Shown: one piece after another, positions 26,681 through 35,849 of the stretch
Layout: every line of letters starts with the position of its first letter
Numbering within the stretch: position 1 is the first letter of the stretch
Source: JAAOIF01 sp965206195
GTDB lineage: Bacteria > Pseudomonadota > Gammaproteobacteria > PS1 > Pseudothioglobaceae
Reading direction: 5' to 3'
DNA: 64,000 bases
NCBI GenBank assembly: GCA_965206195.1
Contig: CBDBIZ010000008.1
Location: 7,984-71,983, forward strand
Made by a program: the position numbers and the translations under genes
Notes under the pieces: generated by a model
Databases searched by the model: none
Told to the model about the DNA's origin: nothing
The model's input: the letters and a program-made list of their open reading frames with translations, nothing else

Positions 26681-27697
26681 ATGAAAAAACTAAAGTTAGT
26701 AAGCATATTGATATTGTTAGTATCAATACAACTTGTTGCACAAGAAAATGACAGTTTAAAAACCCGCAAAGCTCAGGTTACATTTGCTTATCCGATTGGC
26801 AGTAGCGGTATGAGTTCTATGGAATATTCCAATAATTTCTCGTTTAATATTTTGTATGGTTTAAATGGCGGTGTAAATGGTGTTGAAATAGGTTCGTTAT
26901 TAAATTATAACAAAGGCGAAGTTAAAGGATTCCAATTATCGGGGGTTTCAAACATAAATACAGAATACTCAAAAGGGTTTTTACTTTCTGGTGTTTCAAA
27001 CATTTGCCTTGATTCAACAACTGGAGTATTTGTATCAGGTGTACTTAATTACTCTAAGCAAAAATCAACGGGTTTTCAATTGGCGACAATGAATTTTACA
27101 GGAAATGAGTTTAAAGGCTTTCAATTAGGAGTTATAAATTATGCAAAAAAACTTAAAGGTGTTCAACTAGGTGTTATAAACTTCTTGAATGATGGTACAA
27201 GTGGTATTCCAGTAGGAATAGTAAACATTGTAAAGAATGGTTACTACGAATTTGAGCTAACCGGTGGTGAAGCTATATACAGTAATTTTAGCTATAAAAT
27301 GGGGGTTGACAGGTTTTATACAATTTATAAAGCAGGACTCTCAAGTTATAATAATAATCCCGTTTATAGTTTTGGTTTAGGATTTGGGAGTAGCTTATCG
27401 ATTGCTGAAAAACAAAAGCTTAGTATTGATTTATCAGCGAATGGAATAATCTACAACAATGTTTGGAATAGCGAATTGAATTTGCTTAACAAAATTGATT
27501 TAAATTATAAATTCTTTATTTCACAAAAATTCTCAGTCCTGATTGGGCCGTCATTTAACGTATATGTAACTAAAGAAAGAGTTGATGGACAATTTGGAAC
27601 ATTAAACGTTCCATACTCAATTTATACAAATGAATGGTCAAGCGGAAAATCATTTATGTGGTTAGGGTTAAATGCAGGCGTGTCCTTAAAACTATAA
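26681..27697 (+). CDS. LA_2272-like surface-repeat protein
   Basis: 338 residues with a Sec signal peptide (KLVSILILLVSIQLVAQ). Degenerate repeats of about 20 residues follow, such as GFQLSGVSNINTE, GFLLSGVSNIC and GVQLGVINFLND. They are typical of LA_2272-type surface repeats, which form beta structures. The C-terminal half resembles an outer-membrane barrel, with alternating strands. It is probably at the cell surface. Sole gene of its cassette (GTTAGCAAAT ... ATTTGCTAAC). Confidence 0.75.
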   Translation: MKKLKLVSILILLVSIQLVAQENDSLKTRKAQVTFAYPIGSSGMSSMEYSNNFSFNILYGLNGGVNGVEIGSLLNYNKGEVKGFQLSGVSNINTEYSKGFLLSGVSNICLDSTTGVFVSGVLNYSKQKSTGFQLATMNFTGNEFKGFQLGVINYAKKLKGVQLGVINFLNDGTSGIPVGIVNIVKNGYYEFELTGGEAIYSNFSYKMGVDRFYTIYKAGLSSYNNNPVYSFGLGFGSSLSIAEKQKLSIDLSANGIIYNNVWNSELNLLNKIDLNYKFFISQKFSVLIGPSFNVYVTKERVDGQFGTLNVPYSIYTNEWSSGKSFMWLGLNAGVSLKL

Positions 27698-27704
27698 TAA
27701 CATT

Positions 27705-27791
27705 TGCTAACAATGTATATACAAAATAGGCGAAATAGCAGTAAATTCAACGGTTGCAGCCCGCTTCAACTTTGTAACGGTTTGATAGGTT
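27705..27791 (+). other. attC-like site, type e, left half (cut by IS3 copy B)
   Basis: TGCTAAC followed by AATGTATATACAAAATAGGCG, the left arm of a type e site. The right arm is missing because IS3 copy B starts at 27792. Confidence 0.8.
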
Positions 27792-27821
27792 TGGACTTGC
27801 GACAAAAAAGTGGACAAATAG

Positions 27822-28679
27822 TTAAGCGCATTTTGAATAATTGATTTTTCCATATTGTTCGGGAGTTTTGTATCCCAGGTATGCGTGTTTTCTTTTTCTA
27901 TTGTACCATATTTCAATAAACTCGAAGACCTCTCTTCTGGCTTGTAGTATGGAATTGAACCGAATATGTTTGACCATTTCAGATTTGAGTATTTTAAAGA
28001 AATTCTCGGCTACAGCATTGTCCCAACAATTTCCCTTTCGACTCATACTTTGAATCACTTGATGGTTTTTGAGTTCATTGCTAAAAGCATAAGAGGCATA
28101 CTGTACGCCTTGATCTGAGTGGAAGATCATCCCGGGTTTGACCACCCTGTTTTGTCTGGCCATCTTCCATGCAGCCATTATGGTGACTTGAGTTGTCATG
28201 GAGGTGCTGGTTGACCATCCAATAACCTTTCTGTCGAATAAATCCATGATAGTGGTCAAATAAACCCATCCCTGATCTGTTGGCAGATACGTGATATCAG
28301 ACACCCATTTTTGAGAGGGTTCCAAGGCATGGAAGTCCCTGTTTAGGATATTTTCAGCCACAGGAAAGTTATGCCTGGAGTCTGTTGTAGTTCCTCTGAA
28401 CTTCTTACATGTAATGCTCTTGAGCCCCTCTGCACGCATGATACGAGCTACCCTGGGGCGAGAAACTATCCAGCCAAGATCACGCAACTCATCGGTAATC
28501 TTTGGACTCCCATACCTGCCTTTACTACCCTGATATAAATCTTTGATCTGTCTGGTAACCTCTGTTCTTTCAATGGACCTTCGTGACGGCTCTCGTCCTA
28601 GCCACTCATAATAACCACTCCTGCTTACTTTAAAAGCCTGACACATCTTCTCAACACCAAATTTGTGGTTGTCATCCAT
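27822..28679 (-). CDS. IS3 transposase OrfB, copy B
   Basis: 285 residues. The DDE triad is Asp128 (VSDITY), Asp189 (HSDQG) and Glu225 (NAVAENFF) with 35 residues between the last two, as in IS3. It starts at an ATG overlapping the orfA stop. A -1 frameshift at an A_AAA_AAG heptamer late in orfA would produce an OrfAB fusion; the frame is open between them. Confidence 0.95.
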   Translation of the reverse strand: MDDNHKFGVEKMCQAFKVSRSGYYEWLGREPSRRSIERTEVTRQIKDLYQGSKGRYGSPKITDELRDLGWIVSRPRVARIMRAEGLKSITCKKFRGTTTDSRHNFPVAENILNRDFHALEPSQKWVSDITYLPTDQGWVYLTTIMDLFDRKVIGWSTSTSMTTQVTIMAAWKMARQNRVVKPGMIFHSDQGVQYASYAFSNELKNHQVIQSMSRKGNCWDNAVAENFFKILKSEMVKHIRFNSILQARREVFEFIEIWYNRKRKHAYLGYKTPEQYGKINYSKCA

Positions 28680-28993
28680 TATGAATTTGAATATTTGTTG
28701 TCTCCCTTGGAGAAGATGCTTATGGCCTTTTTTAGAATCTCTCGTTCTATTTGGGCATCCTTTAATTCCTTTTTCAGCTTGGCTACCTCTTTCTGTTCAG
28801 GGGTCATATTGACATTGCCATGACCAGAAAAACTTCCGGCTCCAAATTGTTCGTGTTCTCGTTTCCATCTGCAAACCAACTCTGACCGTATCCCTAATTC
28901 ATCAGCTATTTCCTTAGGGGGCTTACCTCTCAAACACAGATTGACTACCATTTCCTTGAACTCTTTATCGAAGTATCTTCTTTCTCTTTTCAT
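28679..28993 (-). CDS. IS3 transposase OrfA, copy B
   Basis: 104 residues with a helix-turn-helix and a leucine-zipper-like C-terminal helix (VAKLKKELKDAQIEREILKK). The A_AAA_AAG slippery heptamer lies in codons for LKK near its 3' end. Confidence 0.93.
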   Translation of the reverse strand: MKRERRYFDKEFKEMVVNLCLRGKPPKEIADELGIRSELVCRWKREHEQFGAGSFSGHGNVNMTPEQKEVAKLKKELKDAQIEREILKKAISIFSKGDNKYSNS

Positions 28994-29054
28994 ATACAGT
29001 AAATTTAGCTTTAACGAGCTTAACTTACTGTCCAGTCAAATGTAGCAGCTCCAG

Positions 29055-29288
29055 GAAGATTCAAAGCGTGTCAAGGAATTTAGAGCAAGACCAAACGTAA
29101 TATTTGAATTCGGTTATTTTGTGGCTAAGCTAGGAAGACAAAGAGTTTGTGCACTTCATAAAGGGGATGTTAGAATCCCAAGTGATTTAAGTGGTTTCAT
29201 TTATAAAGAAGTCAATTCCACTATTGAGGAAATTGGCTTTTCCTTAATTAAAGAATTAAAAGCAGCTGGCTTAAAACTAGAAATCTAA
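29055..29288 (+). pseudogene. TIR-like nucleotide-binding protein, C-terminal fragment
   Basis: The open frame runs from the IS3 junction to TAA 29286-29288. It contains RARPNVIFEFGYFVAKLGRQ, RVCALHKGDVRIPSDLSG and a final KELKAAGLKLEI. These blocks match the end of predicted nucleotide-binding proteins with TIR-like domains (PF10137), which include NAD-degrading immune effectors. The N-terminal two thirds were removed at the IS3 boundary. The cassette attC follows directly. Confidence 0.8.
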
Positions 29289-29293
29289 AATGC

Positions 29294-29455
29294 ATCTAAC
29301 AAATGCTATGAATGAATGGGGTTTTATCGGTCAGGATATTTTCGTGGGGATTGGAAAGTCCGCCACAAGTAATAAATTTAAAATAAGGCGTGGCTATATG
29401 AGAAAGGATAGGTTAGTGCTATCTAACCCCCACTCATCATAGCTTGGCGTTATCA
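29294..29455 (+). other. attC-like site, type g (162 nt)
   Basis: ATCTAAC...GTTATCA, homologous to 22746-22907 with several substitutions. Confidence 0.82.
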
Positions 29456-29468
29456 TTAATTAGAGCCC

Positions 29469-30011
29469 ATGAGATCAGTTTTCATATTACTTTTCATTTC
29501 AACCTACTCGCAACTTTTTGGACAGACCCGAAAAGAGGTTGATGATAATGTTTTTGTTGAATTTCCAAATTCTCCAAAATATTCGCTTCAAAATGGACAT
29601 GGAACCTACGTAACAGCCGAAGGAGATTGTAGCTTTTTTGCTACTGTAATCCGAAATGCTGTTCCTATGTACGATCGTTTTGTCGTGGAAAGCAGGAACT
29701 GGCCAACTGGTGAGAAGGAAAAAATTCTTGGTCAGTTTTTAGATAAGGCTGTTGAAAGCAGAACTGTTAACTCAAATCTTAAAAAGTCTGTAGAAATAAA
29801 ATTAGTGAGCGGTTTTCCAGCACGTGATTTTAGCACAACCAAGATAAACCCCACAACCGGAGAAAAAGGATTCCGCCATACGTTAATGATATTGGTAAAT
29901 GATACCATGATTTCTTTTGAAGTTTGGTCTGCGAACGAAGATGTTTCTTGTAATCAAGAGAAACTTAAATTTTTCAACTCAATAGATATAACGGCAAGTG
30001 AACAAAACTGA
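29469..30011 (+). CDS. Secreted protein of unknown function, copy 2
   Basis: Identical 180-residue product to 22921-23463. The whole 1004-bp cassette is duplicated: the distance between junctions, less IS3 copy C and its 3-bp duplication, is again 1004. Confidence 0.7.
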   Translation: MRSVFILLFISTYSQLFGQTRKEVDDNVFVEFPNSPKYSLQNGHGTYVTAEGDCSFFATVIRNAVPMYDRFVVESRNWPTGEKEKILGQFLDKAVESRTVNSNLKKSVEIKLVSGFPARDFSTTKINPTTGEKGFRHTLMILVNDTMISFEVWSANEDVSCNQEKLKFFNSIDITASEQN

Positions 30012-30225
30012 TGGTAAAGGTTGCCTATGGACAGTAGGAATAATTGTAGGAGGACTGAGTGGACTGACGTTAGTCTATACGATCATAAAAAGCTTGTTTT
30101 GCAACATGTTCAACTTAAGGTGTATTGATCAAGAAACTGGTGAAGCACATTCAGTTCCGTGGCTTTTAGTCGTAATTTTTGTTGTTGGCTTACTTTGTCT
30201 TTATCTCGGGGCAGAAAGAAAATAA
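29998..30225 (+). CDS. Small two-TM protein, copy 2
   Basis: Identical to 23450-23677, overlapping the previous gene by 14 nt. IS3 copy C lies downstream in the attC. Confidence 0.65.
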   Translation: MNKTDGKGCLWTVGIIVGGLSGLTLVYTIIKSLFCNMFNLRCIDQETGEAHSVPWLLVVIFVVGLLCLYLGAERK

Positions 30226-30461
30226 TGATAACATTCGCTAGCACGAATGCGCCAACTGCCACTTTACATATTTCTGTGCGAACATCACCATGAATCAGTC
30301 GCTGAGAAAGATCCGTGCTTTCTACTGACTTCAGTTCGCAGGGTTTTTTCTCTTTCTGGACGCAGCGCATTCTACAAACTTTGGAAGCACCGGCAGATTC
30401 ATGGAGCTGCTACATTTGACTGGACAGTAAGTTAAGCTCGTTAAAGCTAAATTTACTGTAT

Positions 30462-30776
30462 ATGAAAAGAGAAAGAAGATACTTCGATAAAGAGTTCAAG
30501 GAAATGGTAGTCAATCTGTGTTTGAGAGGTAAGCCCCCTAAGGAAATAGCTGATGAATTAGGGATACGGTCAGAGTTGGTTTGCAGATGGAAACGAGAAC
30601 ACGAACAATTTGGAGCCGGAAGTTTTTCTGGTCATGGCAATGTCAATATGACCCCTGAACAGAAAGAGGTAGCCAAGCTGAAAAAGGAATTAAAGGATGC
30701 CCAAATAGAACGAGAGATTCTAAAAAAGGCCATAAGCATCTTCTCCAAGGGAGACAACAAATATTCAAATTCATAA
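30462..30776 (+). CDS. IS3 transposase OrfA, copy C
   Basis: 104 residues as in the other copies. The slippery A_AAA_AAG is at 30722-30728. The -1 frame is open from there into orfB. Confidence 0.95.
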   Translation: MKRERRYFDKEFKEMVVNLCLRGKPPKEIADELGIRSELVCRWKREHEQFGAGSFSGHGNVNMTPEQKEVAKLKKELKDAQIEREILKKAISIFSKGDNKYSNS

Positions 30777-31633
30777 TGGATGACAACCACAAATTTGGTG
30801 TTGAGAAGATGTGTCAGGCTTTTAAAGTAAGCAGGAGTGGTTATTATGAGTGGCTAGGACGAGAGCCGTCACGAAGGTCCATTGAAAGAACAGAGGTTAC
30901 CAGACAGATCAAAGATTTATATCAGGGTAGTAAAGGCAGGTATGGGAGTCCAAAGATTACCGATGAGTTGCATGATCTTGGCTGGATAGTTTCTCGCCCC
31001 AGGGTAGCTCGTATCATGCGTGCAGAGGGGCTCAAGAGCATTACATGTAAGAAGTTCAGAGGAACTACAACAGACTCCAGGCATAACTTTCCTGTGGCTG
31101 AAAATATCCTAAACAGGGACTTCCATGCCTTGGAACCCTCTCAAAAATGGGTGTCTGATATCACGTATCTGCCAACAGATCAGGGATGGGTTTATTTGAC
31201 CACTATCATGGATTTATTCGACAGAAAGGTTATTGGATGGTCAACCAGCACCTCCATGACAACTCAAGTCACCATAATGGCTGCATGGAAGATGGCCAGA
31301 CAAAACAGGGTGGTCAAACCCGGGATGATCTTCCACTCAGATCAAGGCGTACAGTATGCCTCTTATGCTTTTAGCAATGAACTCAAAAACCATCAAGTGA
31401 TTCAAAGTATGAGTCGAAAGGGAAATTGTTGGGACAATGCTGTAGCCGAGAATTTCTTTAAAATACTCAAATCTGAAATGGTCAAACATATTCGGTTCAA
31501 TTCCATACTACAAGCCAGAAGAGAGGTCTTCGAGTTTATTGAAATATGGTACAATAGAAAAAGAAAACACGCATACCTGGGATACAAAACTCCCGAACAA
31601 TATGGAAAAATCAATTATTCAAAATGCGCTTAA
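30776..31633 (+). CDS. IS3 transposase OrfB, copy C
   Basis: 285 residues, complete DDE core (Asp128, Asp189, Glu225). It starts in TAATG with the orfA stop. Expected products are OrfB by reinitiation and OrfAB by -1 frameshift. Confidence 0.95.
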   Translation: MDDNHKFGVEKMCQAFKVSRSGYYEWLGREPSRRSIERTEVTRQIKDLYQGSKGRYGSPKITDELHDLGWIVSRPRVARIMRAEGLKSITCKKFRGTTTDSRHNFPVAENILNRDFHALEPSQKWVSDITYLPTDQGWVYLTTIMDLFDRKVIGWSTSTSMTTQVTIMAAWKMARQNRVVKPGMIFHSDQGVQYASYAFSNELKNHQVIQSMSRKGNCWDNAVAENFFKILKSEMVKHIRFNSILQARREVFEFIEIWYNRKRKHAYLGYKTPEQYGKINYSKCA

Positions 31634-31821
31634 CTATTTGTCCACTTTTTTGTCGCAAGTCCATCATTAGTTTTATCGGAACTTGCCAAGCTCGGGGCGC
31701 ACTCCTGCTAGCTTAACGTTGGTGGTAATTGCGGTGATCGCAGAGTTGGCGTTCATTCTAGAATAGCCAGCAACAACCTAAAGAAACATAATGTTACCTT
31801 AAATACTCAACCGATCAGGGC

Positions 31822-32211
31822 ATGGAAATTTATGAAATCTTATCTAAGCTTGTTGGACTTAAATTCAAAGCTCAATTCAACGACTGTGGAATCGAATTCA
31901 AGGGTCTTTACAAAATCACCAACTTACAAACAGATAACGAGTATTATTCTCTGATTACAACAGATAACGATCAAATAAACTTCATGGATACGCCTGAATT
32001 TTTAACTGAATTCATAGCACTACTAGAACGGAATATTCAGGAATTTGATAGGAGATTTGAGGAATTGCAGAAAACATCTAATGACAGATGGGTTGACGAA
32101 AATGCGCTATATATGGAACATGAAGAAATTGGACATTATGGTGCTAAACAATCGAAATTATTGGATAAGATGAAGCATTTTGAACAAAGCATTAAACCCA
32201 AAAAATCTTAG
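31822..32211 (+). CDS. Unrecognised 129-residue cytosolic protein
   Basis: 129 residues starting MEIYEILSKLVG, no signal peptide, acidic with a helical C-terminus. First gene of the cassette starting GTTGGTGGTA. It precedes the next gene by 28 nt, which suggests a two-gene unit. Function unknown. Confidence 0.6.
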   Translation: MEIYEILSKLVGLKFKAQFNDCGIEFKGLYKITNLQTDNEYYSLITTDNDQINFMDTPEFLTEFIALLERNIQEFDRRFEELQKTSNDRWVDENALYMEHEEIGHYGAKQSKLLDKMKHFEQSIKPKKS

Positions 32212-32239
32212 TCCTAACTCAACAATGGAATGAGAGGTC

Positions 32240-33016
32240 TTGAAAAACGAAACGCCAACAAACTGTATGAGGATTTTCACAAAAGAGGAATTATCAGGTC
32301 AGTGGAGTAACGAAAACTGGGGGTTCCAAATAACTGGAGACCATTCGTTCATGATGCTTAACCAAAATAAGGAGCAAGTCGGAAAAGGAACTTTCAAAAT
32401 TCACGAGAACTTTCTTGTTTTCGATTATCAGATCGGCACCAATAGGTGGCAATGGACTGCTAGAATTGATGAACTAAAAAAGAACACTTTAACCTTAACT
32501 GATTTAACTAACGAAGTTGGTAAGCAAGAATCCCTGAGACATACTTATCATGATATTGGTCTAATTAAGCCTTTCGACTTTGATCATTTTGAGAATGCAA
32601 CGATTGATTCAGTTAAAAAACAACTGGAGATTGACGCACTTCCTCTGAACAGAATTATTGACTCGAACGGAAACGAAACAGAGCACTATTGGTATTGGAA
32701 TAACGACAAAAGGTTTTCAGTTGTAATATCGAAGGAACTCTCTGATAAGATTAAGGAAAATAGAGATTTACCTCTTTCAATGACAAAAACTATTAAAGAA
32801 GGTGAGCTCGGCTATTATACCAACTTTCGAATAGCTGAATACGAAGAACAATCTGAATCTGTAGATAATCACTCATACGACTTTGGAGATGATGATCACA
32901 GTGATTGGGAACGAGATACTTTTAACGCCTTAACTGATGGGCAATATGGAGATTACGATGATTGGGCGGAAGGTGGTGGTAATATGGATGACTTAAGAGA
33001 CTCTTTGGGGCACTAA
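32240..33016 (+). CDS. Unrecognised protein with lipocalin-like N-terminal domain
   Basis: 258 residues from TTG 32240, or 249 from ATG 32267 (MRIFTKEELSG). Residues 15-90 look like a short lipocalin-like sheet (LSGQWSNENWGFQITGDHSF). A second domain and a very acidic tail follow (TDGQYGDYDDWAEGGGN). No signal peptide. Function unknown. Confidence 0.6.
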   Translation: MKNETPTNCMRIFTKEELSGQWSNENWGFQITGDHSFMMLNQNKEQVGKGTFKIHENFLVFDYQIGTNRWQWTARIDELKKNTLTLTDLTNEVGKQESLRHTYHDIGLIKPFDFDHFENATIDSVKKQLEIDALPLNRIIDSNGNETEHYWYWNNDKRFSVVISKELSDKIKENRDLPLSMTKTIKEGELGYYTNFRIAEYEEQSESVDNHSYDFGDDDHSDWERDTFNALTDGQYGDYDDWAEGGGNMDDLRDSLGH

Positions 33017-33023
33017 AAACTAC

Positions 33024-33139
33024 CACCAACAGGCACTAAGCTCAATCGGCTTACTTAGTTATTTGCAAAGGGCATTGCAATCCGATGCATTTGAGATATT
33101 TGAGAGGCTGAGCCGACAGAGCTTAGTTTGACGTTGATA
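33024..33139 (+). other. attC-like site, type i (116 nt)
   Basis: CACCAAC...GTTGATA. Arms GCACTAAGCTCAATCGGC and GCCGACAGAGCTTAG. TACCACCAAC is the complement of the cassette start GTTGGTGGTA. Confidence 0.85.
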
Positions 33140-33310
33140 GCCATTGGTACTAGTAGCAAAGTGAAGTTCAAGTAGCCCAACTTGTGGGAACATGACTAAA
33201 AAGGAACTGATACTTTCCGAACGTAGTAGTGATTTGCCAACGGTGGGAAATGCCGAAACAGCCACCTAAATCACTGAAAGTAGGTGTTATATATCTAATT
33301 TTAAACGAAA

Positions 33311-34099
33311 ATGAATTTACTACAAAGATTTAGAACCCCTTACATGGCAGGTTTTTTATCAATTATTATTCTTGCAATTTCTTGTAGCCAATTTGATGAA
33401 ATCAATGATAATAGTGAAATTGATAATTTATCTGGTCGTGATATTTTTCAGGGAGTCTATTTTGCAACTGGAACAGTTGCAGAATTAATGCCTTCTATAT
33501 CGAACTCGTATTCATACTACGCAGTAAATGAACAACCAAATTATGAATTTGAATCCTTCAGTGGCAATATGAATATCATATTGGATAAAATTGCAGAAAA
33601 ACATCCAAATTATTATCAAAATTTCAAGTCCGCCATTCAAAGTAGAGATCATTTGACAATTCGCCAAGAATTAGCAAAAGGTTCTGAAATATTATTTGAA
33701 ACATCGGTGGAAACCTTTTTAGATCAAAATGAACAAAATATTCTTAATAACATAGCTGAAAATATAGATATAAAGCCATATCTAAATTCAGACGGCTCAA
33801 TTGATCGTAAGGCTTTAGAGTCTGATATTATGAAAGATCTTAATATTCTTGAGAATAGTAGAGGAACATGTATTTTCGCAGGTATTGTCTTTGTTGCTGC
33901 AGCATATGTGTTAGTAGTACATGCTGCTGGAGCTATGACTTATGTTGCAGCTGCTTGGGTAGCGTATGCGTATGCTGCTGTAGCTGAAGGAACCGTAGTA
34001 ACAAGTGACGAAGGCAGTGGAGGAGATGGAGGCTGTGAAAAAATCTGCCCAATTGAGCAACAATTTGCTCTTATGGTTGATGATCTTACAAAACTATAA
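33311..34099 (+). CDS. sdpC: SdpC-family toxin precursor (operon 1)
   Basis: 262 residues. A signal with lipobox LAISCS is followed by the family block LSGRDIFQGVYFATGTVAEL and a helical leader (about 60-185). A Cys then precedes a strongly hydrophobic Ala/Val/Tyr-rich segment (FVAAAYVLVVHAAGAMTYVA). The end has GSGGDGGCEKIC. In Bacillus, SdpC is processed by SdpAB into a membrane-dissipating peptide with a disulfide; the layout here fits. sdpA, sdpB and sdpI homologues follow directly, all within one cassette. Confidence 0.88.
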   Translation: MNLLQRFRTPYMAGFLSIIILAISCSQFDEINDNSEIDNLSGRDIFQGVYFATGTVAELMPSISNSYSYYAVNEQPNYEFESFSGNMNIILDKIAEKHPNYYQNFKSAIQSRDHLTIRQELAKGSEILFETSVETFLDQNEQNILNNIAENIDIKPYLNSDGSIDRKALESDIMKDLNILENSRGTCIFAGIVFVAAAYVLVVHAAGAMTYVAAAWVAYAYAAVAEGTVVTSDEGSGGDGGCEKICPIEQQFALMVDDLTKL

Positions 34100-34110
34100 T
34101 CATTTTAAAT

Positions 34111-34617
34111 ATGCGCTTAGCATTTACATGCTTGATTGTCGGTTTTTGGATTGTAGTAATAGTTTTCATTTTTAGGATAAGTGTCCCTGTTCCAGGGAAC
34201 TTATCCTTTAAACAGAAAGCCAATGCCTTTTCAATAATACCTCAAGGGTGGGGGTTTTTTACTCGTGATCCTAAAGAGCCTCAGTACTTGATCTTTGATA
34301 AGGACGGAACTAAACTTTCAAAATCCAATAGTGAACCTAGCAACTTATTTGGAATCTCAAGAAAAAATAGGCTTATGAATATTGAACTAAGCCTAATAAT
34401 GTCGAAAATAAAAGAGTCTTCTTGGTCTGATTACAAAGAAGGGAAATTTGATTTTAATAGTACCATTATATCTGACACAATTTCAATCAACTTCAATCCA
34501 TCGAGTTTAAAGGGTCATTTTTTTATCGCTCAGCAAGAAAGATTACCATGGGCTTGGGCTAAGAGTAATAATAAAATTGTAATGCCATACAAATACGCTA
34601 GGATATATGTGGAGTAA
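34111..34617 (+). CDS. sdpA: SdpA-family protein (operon 1)
   Basis: 168 residues with one N-terminal TM helix (LAFTCLIVGFWIVVIVFIF). The family hallmark IIPQGWGFFTRDPKEP (about 46-61) and a later RLPWAWAK follow. SdpA works with SdpB to mature the SDP toxin in Bacillus. It starts 11 nt after sdpC and overlaps sdpB by 11 nt. Confidence 0.9.
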   Translation: MRLAFTCLIVGFWIVVIVFIFRISVPVPGNLSFKQKANAFSIIPQGWGFFTRDPKEPQYLIFDKDGTKLSKSNSEPSNLFGISRKNRLMNIELSLIMSKIKESSWSDYKEGKFDFNSTIISDTISINFNPSSLKGHFFIAQQERLPWAWAKSNNKIVMPYKYARIYVE

Positions 34618-35512
34618 TTTTTATAAGGATATTGAATCTATAAAAAAATACTTTGAGATAAATCCTTGGACAAATGTATATGGATTCGCAAGGTCATCAT
34701 TGGCTCTTAGCCTATTGATTACTCTAGTATTTACAGGGCAAGAATATTTGTTTCCTACAGTTGACAATTTACTGATGAAACAGCCTTTATTTTCTGCAGA
34801 AAAAGTGAGTATATTCTGGCTATTCAAAAATAATCTCTCAATTGCATATTATCTATCGATTTTTATTTTGACTTGGGTAATTAGTGGCTATCTACCACAA
34901 ATGAGCGGATTTCTACACTGGTGGATTTCACTTAGTTATATTTCGTCAGGTATTATTATTGAAGGCGGTGATCAAATTGCTGCGATTATTTCCTTTTTCC
35001 TCATTCCAGTAACATTAACTGACAATCGTGTCAATCATTGGAATAAGCCCAAACAAAGTAATAGATCTTTGGTCAAATTTTTTATTTGGTCCGTTTATGC
35101 AATTATCATACTCCAAGTATCAATTATATATCTCCATGCATCTACCGCAAAATTATCGGTAAATGAATGGTTAAATGGAACAGCAGTTTATTATTGGTTC
35201 ACACATAATGTTTTTGGAGTTAGTGAATTCCTAAGACCTATGACTTACTCTTTGCTATCCAATACGGTCATTGTTGTTTTAATTTCGTGGGGAACAATAA
35301 TTCTAGAGCTATTACTGTTTGGATGGCTGTTCATGAAAAGGAATAATTGGAATTGGAAGTTCTTGTTTCTCATGGCTTTTTCATTTCATTTCTGTATAGC
35401 CATGGTTCATGGTTTATTCAGTTTCTTCTTGTCAATGGTTGGGGCACTAACCTTGTATTTTTTTCCGAAAAACATTCATTTAAATTTTAAAAAATGGAAA
35501 CACTTTATTTGA
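34607..35512 (+). CDS. sdpB: SdpB-family membrane protein (operon 1)
   Basis: 301 residues with about six to eight hydrophobic helices. NVYGFARSSLALSLLITL and GFLHWWISLSYISSGIIIEGGD are typical of SdpB and related HTTM-like membrane proteins. Intact and overlapping both neighbours. The truncated homologue at 46592 has the matching HWWVSLSFFIS...DGGD. Confidence 0.88.
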   Translation: MWSNFYKDIESIKKYFEINPWTNVYGFARSSLALSLLITLVFTGQEYLFPTVDNLLMKQPLFSAEKVSIFWLFKNNLSIAYYLSIFILTWVISGYLPQMSGFLHWWISLSYISSGIIIEGGDQIAAIISFFLIPVTLTDNRVNHWNKPKQSNRSLVKFFIWSVYAIIILQVSIIYLHASTAKLSVNEWLNGTAVYYWFTHNVFGVSEFLRPMTYSLLSNTVIVVLISWGTIILELLLFGWLFMKRNNWNWKFLFLMAFSFHFCIAMVHGLFSFFLSMVGALTLYFFPKNIHLNFKKWKHFI

Positions 35513-35832
35513 TCATCAAAAACCCAGTAGTATTAATATCTTTAATAGTACTAATAATTTTTAAGATTTTTCCTCCAAAAAGTATCAATTCATGGTATGG
35601 TTACAGAACAATGGAGTCTATGAAAAGCACTCAAAAGTGGAGTTTTGCTCAGAAATATAGTGCGAACATTGGACTTTTAACCGTTTTTCTAACACTGATC
35701 ATTCAGCTAACTCTATATTTAACTTTGGGTAAGAAATCATTAACTGATTTATTGACAATAGGGGCTTGGTTGCTATCTATGGGATTCGTCATTTTTAAAA
35801 CGGAGAGAAAACTTAAAAGTATGTCCTCTTAA
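35494..35832 (+). CDS. sdpI: SdpI-family immunity protein (operon 1)
   Basis: 112 residues, about three TM helices, with the SdpI signature WYGYRTMESMKSTQKWSFAQ (about 34-53). In Bacillus, SdpI protects producers from SDP. Its overlap with sdpB by 19 nt and position within the same cassette support toxin/immunity linkage. Confidence 0.88.
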   Translation: METLYLIIKNPVVLISLIVLIIFKIFPPKSINSWYGYRTMESMKSTQKWSFAQKYSANIGLLTVFLTLIIQLTLYLTLGKKSLTDLLTIGAWLLSMGFVIFKTERKLKSMSS

Positions 35833-35849
35833 GGGGAACAAAAAACGGC

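Larger units (their letters stand above)
27792..29053 (-). mobile_element. IS3-family element, copy B
   Basis: 1262 bp with both ends intact and both orfs open. It sits at the junction between a half attC and the 3' fragment of a TIR-like gene. The flanks show no target duplication, so it marks a deletion or recombination endpoint rather than a simple insertion. Confidence 0.93.
30402..31663 (+). mobile_element. IS3-family element, copy C (simple insertion)
   Basis: 1262 bp, with TCA flanking both ends (left GATTCA, right TCATTAG). The uninterrupted sequence at 23678-23911 confirms a clean insertion with a 3-bp duplication. It is the only copy in + orientation and the only one with matching flanks, so it is likely the most recent transposition. 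Confidence 0.95.
30226..31724 (+). other. attC-like site, type h, interrupted by IS3 copy C
   Basis: TGATAAC at 30226 and GTTGGTG at 31718 bound a copy of the 23678 site. It is split between 30401 and 31664 by a 1262-bp IS3 with TCA repeated on both sides. Cassette excision through this site is probably blocked or altered. Confidence 0.88.

Noticed and set aside
30247..30435. ORFs within the 234-nt attC (also the minus-strand frames 23562-23876 and 30110-30370)
   Set aside because: They span the palindromic attC and, in the second copy, the IS boundary; no protein features.
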